DNA of 10,613 nucleotides from an uncultured Succinatimonas sp. (GTDB taxonomy: Bacteria > Pseudomonadota > Gammaproteobacteria > Enterobacterales > Succinivibrionaceae). The position numbers were made by a program, and so were the translations under genes. The notes under the pieces were generated by a model. It saw nothing but the letters and a program-made list of their open reading frames with translations, searched no databases and was not told the origin of the DNA. The stretch's first letter is position 1. Each line of letters begins with the position of its first letter. This document shows positions 1 to 5,464 of this stretch, one piece after another. The stretch spans positions 1-10,613 of the forward strand of contig CALFLJ010000189.1 of the NCBI GenBank assembly GCA_937880335.1, given 5' to 3'.

Positions 1-184
1 ACAGGGCGAGGTGGTCCTTGCCGCTCTTCTCAGAAATGGTGTCTAATGCGCCATAAACGATAGCTTCGGCAATTGACTTCTTGCCGTCTTTCATAACTAC
101 GTTGATGAACTTAGCTAAAAGCTCAGAGTTGAACTTTGGATCAGGCAAAATTTTGCGCTGAGCAACTTCACGACGTCTAGGCAT
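1..184 (-). CDS. rpsG: 30S ribosomal protein S7, N-terminal part (runs off the left edge)
   Basis: The 61 complete codons visible translate to a protein beginning [18 protein letters not shown] and continuing with the S7 signature region [19 protein letters not shown]7 binds the 3' major domain of 16S rRNA and nucleates assembly of the 30S head. The ATG at 182-184 is supported by a Shine-Dalgarno GAGGAT (complement of 191-196) six bases upstream and by the family's conserved MPRRR start. The remaining roughly 95 residues lie outside the window. It follows rpsL on the same strand with an 85-base gap, as in the str operon (rpsL-rpsG-fusA-tuf), so the two are almost certainly co-transcribed. Nothing in the visible part departs from the family. 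Confidence 0.97.
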   Translation of the reverse strand, partial: MPRRREVAQRKILPDPKFNSELLAKFINVVMKDGKKSIAEAIVYGALDTISEKSGKDHLAL

Positions 185-203
185 TTTTTAATCCTCGTAA
201 TTT

Positions 204-227
204 CAGGTTTCTCCAAAACAGAACCTG
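204..227 (-). promoter_or_regulatory. Hairpin in the rpsL-rpsG intercistronic spacer (possible S7 control region)
   Basis: Six-base arms CAGGTT and AACCTG enclose a 12-base loop in the spacer of the rpsL-rpsG mRNA, ending about 20 bases before the rpsG start codon. In E. coli the rpsL-rpsG spacer is where S7 binds to repress its own translation. A structured spacer here fits that known role, but I see only a short stem and cannot show that it mimics the 16S S7 site. Confidence 0.35.
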
Positions 228-269
228 GATATAAATTGAAACGTTTGGCCTTACTCTGCGGGGATGTCA

Positions 270-644
270 TTAAGCCTTAGGCTTCTTGACACCATACTTA
301 GAGCGAGACTGTTTGCGGTCTTTAACGCCAGCGCAATCTAAAGAACCGCGGATAGTGTGGTAACGAACACCTGGGAGGTCCTTAACACGACCGCCACGAA
401 TCATAACTACAGAGTGTTCCTGTAAGTTGTGACCTTCACCACCGATGTAAGAGGTAACCTCGAAACCATTGGTTAAACGAACACGGCAAACTTTACGCAT
501 GGCCGAGTTAGGTTTCTTAGGGCTAGTAGCATAAACACGGGTGCAAACGCCACGCTTCTGAGGGCATGCTTCCAAGGCTGGAACCTTGTTCTTAGCTACT
601 GCCTTAATACGTGGTTTGCGAACCAGCTGATTGATAGTAGACAT
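270..644 (-). CDS. rpsL: 30S ribosomal protein S12
   Basis: Complete 124-residue S12, the usual length. It starts [12 protein letters not shown] and ends YGVKKPKA. S12 sits in the decoding centre of the 30S subunit and controls translational accuracy. The conserved PKKPNSA loop (residues 42-48 region) and the [12 protein letters not shown] loop (residues 84-95 region) are intact. The lysines usually changed in streptomycin-resistant mutants are present, so the gene looks streptomycin-sensitive by sequence. A mild oddity is [14 protein letters not shown] where most gammaproteobacteria have TTT and LRK. The start has AGGAG (complement of 655-659) ten bases upstream. It is the first gene of a str-type operon with rpsG downstream and has its own promoter at 716-744. 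Confidence 0.98.
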   Translation of the reverse strand: MSTINQLVRKPRIKAVAKNKVPALEACPQKRGVCTRVYATSPKKPNSAMRKVCRVRLTNGFEVTSYIGGEGHNLQEHSVVMIRGGRVKDLPGVRYHTIRGSLDCAGVKDRKQSRSKYGVKKPKA

Positions 645-691
645 TAAATAAAATCTCCTGTTAGTCCATTAGTTGGACAGACTTTACTATT

Positions 692-709
692 TCACCCATT
701 ATTGGGTGA
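692..709 (-). promoter_or_regulatory. 5'-terminal hairpin of the rpsL mRNA leader
   Basis: A perfect seven-base inverted repeat (TCACCCA / TGGGTGA, four-base loop) begins about one base after the transcription start predicted from the promoter at 716-744, so the rpsL mRNA would begin with a stem-loop. A second, smaller stem lies at 664-678 (GTCCA / TGGAC, five-base loop) between it and the Shine-Dalgarno. Neither is followed by a T-run on the minus strand, so this is not a terminator. A terminal stem of this kind can protect mRNA 5' ends from RNase E/RppH. That role is inference. Confidence 0.55.
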
Positions 710-715
710 CCATGC

Positions 716-744
716 ATTTTAATACAAGAAAAAAAAAGGAGCAA
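716..744 (-). promoter_or_regulatory. Sigma70-type promoter for rpsL-rpsG
   Basis: On the minus strand TTGCTC (complement of 739-744) and TAAAAT (complement of 716-721) are separated by exactly 17 bases, including a run of nine T. The predicted start is at about 709-711, leaving a leader of about 65 bases before rpsL. Both hexamers match the consensus at four or more of six positions. This gives the str operon its own promoter, which it needs because a divergent glp locus and a convergent block now lie upstream. Confidence 0.65.
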
Positions 745-859
745 TTAAATAAATGTTAATTTTATGCCTTTTTTATTAATTTTTTAAATTTTCACCTTTT
801 TTTGCCTTTTTATGCGTTTTACGTCCCCAAAAATGCTCTGTAAAATTTCATAAATTAAT

Positions 860-1618
860 TTATACTAGTTTAAGTTCTATGTTTCTAGCTCTTACATCAT
901 CGCACGCTTGCTTTGCTAACTTAGTGTCTGAAATAATAAGATCTAACTCCCTAAGATCAAATGCGACAAATGTAGCAATTTGTCCAAACTTACTACAATC
1001 ACAAATCAGTACAGATTGACGTCCGCTAAATAAGGCAGCCTGCTTAACTGCAATTTTCTCAATATCTGGAGTTGTAACACCACGTGCATCCCATGAGGAC
1101 GCTGACATAAAAGAAACATCAAAAGTCATAGATTTAATAATTTTTGTAGCCATCTCGCCCACACTATAGCGATAACGCTTTCGAACCATGCCTCCTGTAT
1201 GAAAAATTTGGCAAGTACTATGCTCGCTCAAATAATCCATGATTACAAAATCATTAGTTACAACAGTAAGATCCTCTCTATCTGACAGTAATTGAGCCAA
1301 AGCAAGAGATGTAGTGCCATCATCTAAAAAAATACAACCATTACGAGGAATATACTCAAGAGCTGCTTTAGCTATTCTTAACTTTTCCTCTGCAGCTAAA
1401 CTCTCCTTTACTAAATGCTCTGGCTCAGCACTAAGTTTCTTTGAAATTTGGACTCCACCTGAAACTAAAACTACAGCACCTTCTTTCTGTAATTTTTCAA
1501 GATCACGTCTGACTGTCATATGGGATACATTTAGCATTGAAGCTAATTCATATATACCTACAACACCCCTGACAGCAGCTTGTTGCAAGATAAATTGTCT
1601 TCTCTCAAGTGGGATCAT
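860..1618 (-). CDS. DeoR-family transcriptional regulator, probable regulator of the divergent glp genes
   Basis: The 252-residue protein is full length for the DeoR family. Residues 1-57 form the N-terminal helix-turn-helix, with recognition helix VSHMTVRRDLEKL (31-43) followed by EGAVVLVSGGVQ. Residues about 75-235 form the DeoR C-terminal sugar-phosphate sensor domain: DDGTT (99-103), VVTND (119-123), HTGG (140-143), SVGE (152-155) and CDCSKFG (206-212). Such proteins are usually repressors released by a phosphorylated sugar or polyol. From memory, the start IPxERR, the VSHMTVRRD helix and the SASSW segment resemble YgbI-type members more than E. coli GlpR, so I give no symbol. It is divergent from glpT across an 819-bp region, which makes control of glpTACB by glycerol-3-phosphate the simplest inference. 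The ATG at 1618 has a weak AGGT about eight bases upstream; no strong terminator follows the gene. Confidence 0.85.
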   Translation of the reverse strand: MIPLERRQFILQQAAVRGVVGIYELASMLNVSHMTVRRDLEKLQKEGAVVLVSGGVQISKKLSAEPEHLVKESLAAEEKLRIAKAALEYIPRNGCIFLDDGTTSLALAQLLSDREDLTVVTNDFVIMDYLSEHSTCQIFHTGGMVRKRYRYSVGEMATKIIKSMTFDVSFMSASSWDARGVTTPDIEKIAVKQAALFSGRQSVLICDCSKFGQIATFVAFDLRELDLIISDTKLAKQACDDVRARNIELKLV

Positions 1619-1743
1619 ATTTATACCTAATTTAGAAACTTATTTCTTAAGCTAATTTAGTTACAGAAAACTACCTTAATAAACATATAAATACCATACA
1701 AAATTATCTTTCAAAATTATCTTTTAATTTTAAATTAACTTAG

Positions 1744-1754
1744 TTTGTTACAAA
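1744..1754. promoter_or_regulatory. Palindrome TTTGT-T-ACAAA upstream of the regulator gene
   Basis: A perfect 11-bp palindrome about 125 bp before the regulator start codon. It uses the same half-site letters (TTTGT/ACAAA) as the repeat family at 1901-2428 but with the halves in the opposite arrangement. It could be an autoregulatory site, since DeoR-family genes are often self-controlled, or chance in AT-rich DNA. Confidence 0.25.
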
Positions 1755-2039
1755 GCTATAGCTATATTCTAAACACTAAAATATACAATCTAAAATTAAA
1801 GATTATATTCAATTATAACTAGGTCAAGTTTTCTTAATAGACCAAGTCTTATCGCAAATAAATATATTTCATAAATATTTATTTAAGACAAGATCCCTTC
1901 TTCACAATTATTTACAAAAGTTTTCACTTTAATAAAAAAGTAAAATAAAAACTCTCATAAAAATTTACTAACCTAAGCGTCATCAGGACTCTTTTCTAAA
2001 ATGTTAGTATCAAAATCAAGGTTTACTTATATAATAAAA

Positions 2040-2057
2040 TTCACAAATCTTTGTAAA
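2040..2057. promoter_or_regulatory. Near-perfect 18-bp palindrome, best candidate operator of the repeat family
   Basis: TTCACAAA and TTTGTAAA flank a two-base centre, with only one mismatch between the arms. It combines two members of the repeat family head to head and is followed by further copies at 2081-2088 and 2102-2109. A dimeric helix-turn-helix repressor would fit such a site. It lies about 320 bp upstream of the predicted glpT start, so it would act at a distance or on the divergent gene. Confidence 0.4.
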
Positions 2058-2262
2058 TTTATGTGATAAAAATGGTTTAATTTGTGAATATAAAGAAAAC
2101 TTTTGTGAACATATATTTTTATAATTTTTTTCAAAAAAACTAAAAGTTATCACTTTTTTTAGAAAATAAGCGTGCTCAGCAACAGATTTTAAGATTTATA
2201 TATATATAAGTATATTTTATTAAATAGTTTTTATATGTTAATTTTAATCTCGTTTGTGAATT

Positions 2263-2278
2263 TATGATTAGTATCACA
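2263..2278. promoter_or_regulatory. CRP (cAMP receptor protein) binding-site candidate
   Basis: TATGA and TCACA are separated by exactly six bases, one mismatch from the CRP consensus TGTGA-N6-TCACA. The right flank TT and the AT-rich left flank also agree with the 22-bp consensus. Its centre (2270.5) lies 91.5 bp before the predicted transcription start at 2362, a distance at which CRP can activate from the same helix face as RNA polymerase. Glycerol-3-phosphate genes are CRP-controlled in E. coli. Confidence 0.55.
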
Positions 2279-2313
2279 TTATAAAATAACGCACTATAAG
2301 CAAGTTTCAATTA

Positions 2314-2327
2314 TTGATATCAATCAC
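2314..2327. promoter_or_regulatory. FNR-type anaerobic activator site candidate
   Basis: TTGAT-ATCA-ATCAC matches the FNR consensus TTGAT-N4-ATCAA at nine of ten positions. Its centre (2320.5) is 41.5 bp before the start predicted from the -10 element at 2350-2355, the standard class II FNR position. The encoded anaerobic dehydrogenase GlpABC is FNR-activated in E. coli, so site, position and gene content agree. Confidence 0.6.
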
Positions 2328-2349
2328 AATCTTTTAAATAAATACATTC

Positions 2350-2355
2350 TAAACT
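2350..2355 (+). promoter_or_regulatory. Candidate -10 element of the glpT promoter
   Basis: TAAACT matches TATAAT at four of six positions and places transcription initiation near A2362. There is no good -35 hexamer at the proper distance (CAATCT at 2327-2332), as expected for an activator-dependent class II promoter. The choice rests mainly on its spacing to the FNR-like and CRP-like boxes. TACATT at 2343-2348 is an alternative. Confidence 0.45.
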
Positions 2356-2368
2356 CAGGCAAAAGAAA

Positions 2369-2384
2369 GTGAATAATACTTCAC
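2369..2384. promoter_or_regulatory. Inverted repeat GTGAA-N6-TTCAC just downstream of the predicted glpT start
   Basis: Perfect five-base arms separated by six bases, at about +8 to +23 of the predicted transcript. The arms are part of the TTGTGAA/TTCACAA repeat family (exact TTCACAA at 2380-2386). The eight-base spacing between GTGA and TCAC rules out a normal CRP site, which has six. A repressor bound here would block promoter clearance, so it is a plausible operator for the divergent DeoR-type regulator. Confidence 0.45.
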
Positions 2385-2414
2385 AATAATTAACAACCAA
2401 GCAAAAATAATTTA

Positions 2415-2425
2415 ACAAACTTTGT
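2415..2425. promoter_or_regulatory. Palindrome ACAAA-C-TTTGT abutting the glpT ribosome binding site
   Basis: A perfect 11-bp palindrome ends immediately before the AAGGGG Shine-Dalgarno (2426-2431) of glpT, and its right half extends into TTTGTAAG, a variant of the upstream repeat family. It could be a proximal operator or a small RNA stem next to the ribosome binding site. The single-base loop makes a hairpin unlikely, so a DNA site is the better reading. Confidence 0.35.
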
Positions 2426-2437
2426 AAGGGGTTCATC

Positions 2438-3790
2438 ATGCTTAAATTCCTTCAACCCGCGAAACACATAGCACGATTACCAAAGGATCAAATAGATCCG
2501 ACATATCGCAGACTACGATGGCAAATTTTCTTTGGAATTTTCTTTGGTTATGCAGCCTATTATTTGGTAAGAAAAAACTTTGCACTAGCCATTCCCTATC
2601 TTCAAGAAGAAGGTTTTTCTAAAGCAGATCTTGGCTTTGCATTATCTGCAATTTCTATTGCATACGGCTTTTCTAAGTTTATTTCAGGCTCTTTCTCAGA
2701 TAGAGCAAACCCACGTTTCTTTTTACCATTAGGTCTCATCCTAGCAGCATCAATTATGTTGATTATGGGAATATTCCCTTGGGCAACATCATCTATTGCT
2801 GTAATGTTCGCGCTTCTTTTTATCTGTGGTTGGTTCCAAGGCATGGGATGGCCACCCTGCGGAAAAACCATGGTTCACTGGTGGTCACAAAAGGAAAGAG
2901 GACGCATTGTTTCTGTTTGGAACTGTGCCCACAACGTAGGTGGCGGTATTCCCCCATTGCTTTTCTTGCTGGGTATGGCTTGGTTTAATGATTGGCACGC
3001 TGCTTTCTATATGCCAGCGATCGCGGCCATTATCGTAGCTATTTTTGCATTCATTATGATGCGTGATACCCCGCAATCCTGTGGACTACCACCAATTGAA
3101 GAATACAAAAATGACTATCCTAAAGATTACGACAAAAAAGACTCTGAAATTGAGCTTACAGCCCGCGAAATCTTTATGAAATATGTTTTTCCAAATAAAG
3201 CTCTATGGTTAATCGCAATTGCCAACGTTTTTGTATACCTACTGCGCTACGGAATCTTGGATTGGTCTCCAGCTTATCTTAGCGAGGTCAAGATGCATGC
3301 TATAGATACAAGTTCATGGGCTTACTTCTTATATGAATACGCAGGTATCCCAGGAACCTTATTCTGTGGCTGGATGTCAGACAAAGTTTTTAAAGGAAAT
3401 CGTGGTGCTACAGGTGTTTTCTTTATGAGCTTAGTTACTGTTGCAACAATAATCTACTGGTTAACACCTGCCGGTCATCCCCAAATTGATATGACATGCA
3501 TGATTGTTATTGGTTTTTTAATCTACGGTCCTGTTATGTTAATTGGCCTACATGCCCTAGAGCTAGCGCATAAAAAAGCAGCCGGAACTGCAGCCGGATT
3601 TACAGGTCTCTTTGGATATTTAGGAGGTTCTGTAATCGCCTCTGCAGCTATAGGTTGGACAGTTGAACACTTTGGCTGGGATTGGGGATTCTATCTGCTA
3701 ATCGGTGGTTCTGTTCTAGCTGTACTTTTATTACTCATAGTCATGATAGATGAAAAGAAAACTATAGCAAATAACTCTACTATTGAATAA
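2438..3790 (+). CDS. glpT: Glycerol-3-phosphate : phosphate antiporter GlpT
   Basis: The 450-residue inner-membrane transporter of the major facilitator superfamily (organophosphate:Pi antiporters) is near the usual 452 and strongly similar to E. coli GlpT from end to end. It takes up sn-glycerol-3-phosphate in exchange for cytoplasmic phosphate. Substrate-binding residues are present: Arg45 in YLVRKNFAL, His165 in [10 protein letters not shown] and Arg270 in [10 protein letters not shown] (Arg269 in E. coli; one extra residue in the central loop). The central cytoplasmic loop (about 209-245) carries [19 protein letters not shown]. Transport of fosfomycin is known for this family. The ATG has AAGGGG six bases upstream. 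It heads glpT-glpA-glpB-glpC on one strand, unlike E. coli where glpT and glpA are divergent, and a strong hairpin follows it. Confidence 0.97.
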   Translation: MLKFLQPAKHIARLPKDQIDPTYRRLRWQIFFGIFFGYAAYYLVRKNFALAIPYLQEEGFSKADLGFALSAISIAYGFSKFISGSFSDRANPRFFLPLGLILAASIMLIMGIFPWATSSIAVMFALLFICGWFQGMGWPPCGKTMVHWWSQKERGRIVSVWNCAHNVGGGIPPLLFLLGMAWFNDWHAAFYMPAIAAIIVAIFAFIMMRDTPQSCGLPPIEEYKNDYPKDYDKKDSEIELTAREIFMKYVFPNKALWLIAIANVFVYLLRYGILDWSPAYLSEVKMHAIDTSSWAYFLYEYAGIPGTLFCGWMSDKVFKGNRGATGVFFMSLVTVATIIYWLTPAGHPQIDMTCMIVIGFLIYGPVMLIGLHALELAHKKAAGTAAGFTGLFGYLGGSVIASAAIGWTVEHFGWDWGFYLLIGGSVLAVLLLLIVMIDEKKTIANNSTIE

Positions 3791-3801
3791 ACATAAGGCC
3801 C

Positions 3802-3835
3802 TTAGGTACACGAATGCAACGTGTACCTAATTTTT
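3802..3835 (+). terminator. Rho-independent terminator or attenuator between glpT and glpA
   Basis: A perfect 11-bp stem (3802-3812 with 3820-3830, seven-base loop AATGCAA) is followed directly by TTTTT at 3831-3835. It begins 12 bases after the glpT stop codon and ends 19 bases before the glpA start. No separate promoter fits between it and glpA, so it probably sets a ratio between transporter and dehydrogenase by partial termination, or protects the 3' end of a glpT-only message. Confidence 0.8.
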
Positions 3836-3853
3836 ATTAAATGGGAGAAATTT

Positions 3854-5464
3854 ATGTTGAATACAGATGTCGTAATTATTGGAGGAGGTGCCACTGGAGC
3901 GGGCATTCTGAGAGATCTTTCCATGAGAGGCATCAAAGCAATTTTGGTTGAAAGAGGAGATCTTGGGTGTGGTACAAGTTCTCGCTTCCATGGGCTTTTA
4001 CATTCAGGAGCTCGCTATGCAGTAAAGGATAAGCACGCTGCTATTGAATGTATTAAAGAAAACAAGATTTTAAGAAAAATAGGAAAGCATTGCGTTGAAC
4101 CTATAAACTCCATTTTCATCAGAACTCCTGAAGATGACGTAGAATACCAAGATATTTGGTTAAAATCTTGTGCTGAGGCCAATATTGAAACTACCTCCTT
4201 GCCATTATCTGAATTATTTAAAATTGAACCTAATGTAAGCAAAAAAGTTCAAGCTGCATTTATGTGCCCAGGAGCTGCAATAGATAGTTTTCGCTTACTT
4301 TGGCAAATCTTTGACAGCGCAAAACATTATGGGGGTAAGACCATTACCTACCATAAGGTTATATCTATAGACTCAAGTCAAGGTAGAGTTCAGGGAGTAA
4401 CTATAGAAGACACTCGCAATGGTGAAATAAAAAAAATTTCCTGTTCTTACGTTATCTCTGCTGCAGGTCCTTGGTGCGGAGAGGTTGCTTCATTAGCTGG
4501 TATTAGATTAAAAGTTAGTCCATCTAAAGGATCTCTTATAGCTTTTAACCATAGAATCTGTCACAACGTAATACATAGATTACATAAACCATCAGATGCA
4601 GACATATTTGTTCCACATGGAACAGTAACAATCTTAGGAACAACTTCTGTTGACAGTTCTCCTGACGACAATTCAACCTCTCAAGAAGAGGTTGAAAATA
4701 TGCTAAAAATTGGTACTGCAACCTTTGAAAATCTTTACGACTATAGAATTCTTAGAGTTTTTGCTGGCTGTAGGCCTTTATACAGCGCTGATGCAAGCCT
4801 ATCAGGACGCAACGCATCTAGAGACTTTGTTGCCTTAGATCATGAGAAAGATGGATTATCAGGTTTTATGTCTGTATGTGGGGGAAAGTTCACTACACAT
4901 AGACTTATGGCCCAAAAGGTATGCGATATTGTTTCGTCTAAGTTTGGATGCAAGAAGCCGTGTCTTACCGCAGAAACTCCTTTAATTGAAGAAGCTGATC
5001 AAATTATTGTCAATAAAGCAAAATCTGTATTTCCAAACTACAGTGCCCAATTATGCCTGGATCGACAAGGACCTAAGCGTTTTGAAAAAATTACAAACAA
5101 TATTATACAAAATACAGAGAAAGCTGAACTCATATGTGAATGTGAAAATGTAACTCGTGCTGAAATAGAAGCTGTAGCAAATGAGCCCACAACCCACTCT
5201 ATATCAGATGTAAGAAGACGTACTAGACTTGGAATGGGAACTTGCCAAGGAACATTTTGCACTTACAGAGCTGTAGGAACTGTAAAACGTCTAAATTTGG
5301 ACTGGGCAGAGGATACTGCATCTTTGTTTAAAGAATTTTTAGAAGCAAGATGGAAGGGAATTAGACCTGTAATGTGGGGTAATCAAATGCGTGATGTTGA
5401 GTTAGCTCGTGGTATTTACGAAGTTAGCCTCAACATAAACCACAAGGAGAAATGCTATGAATAA
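3854..5464 (+). CDS. glpA: Anaerobic glycerol-3-phosphate dehydrogenase subunit A (FAD, catalytic)
   Basis: The 536-residue protein is close to the 542 of E. coli GlpA. It oxidises sn-glycerol-3-phosphate to dihydroxyacetone phosphate as the catalytic flavoprotein of the GlpABC complex. The N-terminal Rossmann motif GGGATG (10-15) binds FAD; HGLLHSGARYAV is the family substrate/flavin segment. The C-terminal BFD-type iron-sulfur domain has C428-x-C430 ... C464-x4-C469 in CECENVT and GMGTCQGTFC. I chose the ATG at 3854 because GGGAG lies six bases upstream and the FAD motif then sits at the normal distance; a GTG at 3821 is inside the terminator stem. It overlaps glpB by eight bases (ATGAATAA), indicating translational coupling. 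Confidence 0.96.
   Translation: MLNTDVVIIGGGATGAGILRDLSMRGIKAILVERGDLGCGTSSRFHGLLHSGARYAVKDKHAAIECIKENKILRKIGKHCVEPINSIFIRTPEDDVEYQDIWLKSCAEANIETTSLPLSELFKIEPNVSKKVQAAFMCPGAAIDSFRLLWQIFDSAKHYGGKTITYHKVISIDSSQGRVQGVTIEDTRNGEIKKISCSYVISAAGPWCGEVASLAGIRLKVSPSKGSLIAFNHRICHNVIHRLHKPSDADIFVPHGTVTILGTTSVDSSPDDNSTSQEEVENMLKIGTATFENLYDYRILRVFAGCRPLYSADASLSGRNASRDFVALDHEKDGLSGFMSVCGGKFTTHRLMAQKVCDIVSSKFGCKKPCLTAETPLIEEADQIIVNKAKSVFPNYSAQLCLDRQGPKRFEKITNNIIQNTEKAELICECENVTRAEIEAVANEPTTHSISDVRRRTRLGMGTCQGTFCTYRAVGTVKRLNLDWAEDTASLFKEFLEARWKGIRPVMWGNQMRDVELARGIYEVSLNINHKEKCYE

Larger units (their letters stand above)
1901..2428. repeat. Dispersed TTTGTGAA / TTCACAAA short repeats (candidate multi-operator array)
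   Basis: The exact heptamer TTGTGAA or its complement occurs six times: 1901-1907, 2040-2046, 2082-2088, 2103-2109, 2254-2260 and 2380-2386. Close variants lie at 1911-1918 (TTTACAAA), 2050-2057 (TTTGTAAA) and 2421-2428 (TTTGTAAG). A hand estimate at about 20% G+C predicts roughly 0.1 exact copies over this span on both strands, so six is a clear excess. Centres at 2043, 2085 and 2106 are 42 and 21 bp apart, and 2257 to 2383 is 126 bp, all whole numbers of helical turns. DeoR-family proteins such as DeoR and GlpR are known to bind several operators and loop DNA. That these are sites for the adjacent regulator is inference; the alternative is scattered CRP half-sites, which share TGTGA. Confidence 0.5.
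1619..2437. other. 819-bp AT-rich non-coding divergent control region between the regulator and glpT
   Basis: No open reading frame with a convincing ribosome binding site is visible on either strand. The right part (about 2250-2437) reads as the glpT promoter: CRP-like box, FNR-like box, a -10 element and two candidate operators. The middle (about 1900-2110) contains repeated TTTGTGAA/TTCACAAA motifs. The left part (about 1619-1890) is plain A+T-rich sequence apart from two short palindromes, TTTGT-T-ACAAA at 1744-1754 and AGCTATAGCT at 1754-1763; it must contain the regulator promoter, which I could not place with confidence. A 2190-2236 stretch of TA steps would melt or bend easily. A slightly less AT-rich island at about 1971-1991 has no recognisable role. 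Confidence 0.8.

Noticed and set aside
745..859. T-rich stretches between the regulator stop and the rpsL promoter as a terminator for the regulator
   Set aside because: I could not find a GC-containing stem next to the A/T runs on either strand.
1314..1655. 113-codon plus-strand frame antisense to the regulator gene
   Set aside because: Shadow of the DeoR-type gene; the translation has no recognisable domain and no convincing ribosome binding site.
1754..1763. AGCTATAGCT palindrome as an operator
   Set aside because: Single copy, short, and unlike the other repeat sites; probably chance.
2001..2066. 21-codon plus-strand frame starting at ATG 2001 (a possible leader peptide)
   Set aside because: Shine-Dalgarno is poor and too distant, composition is that of the surrounding AT-rich DNA, and it is far from glpT.
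2195..2210. Run of alternating TA as a microsatellite or mobile element end
   Set aside because: The run is short and imperfect, and no flanking inverted repeats or target duplications are visible.
1901..2428. TTTGTGAA repeats as a CRISPR array or replication iterons
   Set aside because: The units are only eight bases, spacing is irregular in size and orientation, and there are no cas or replication genes.
3821..3853. Upstream GTG start for glpA giving an 11-residue extension
   Set aside because: The GTG lies in the right arm of the 3802-3830 hairpin and has no Shine-Dalgarno; ATG 3854 has GGGAG six bases upstream and gives the family's normal N-terminus.
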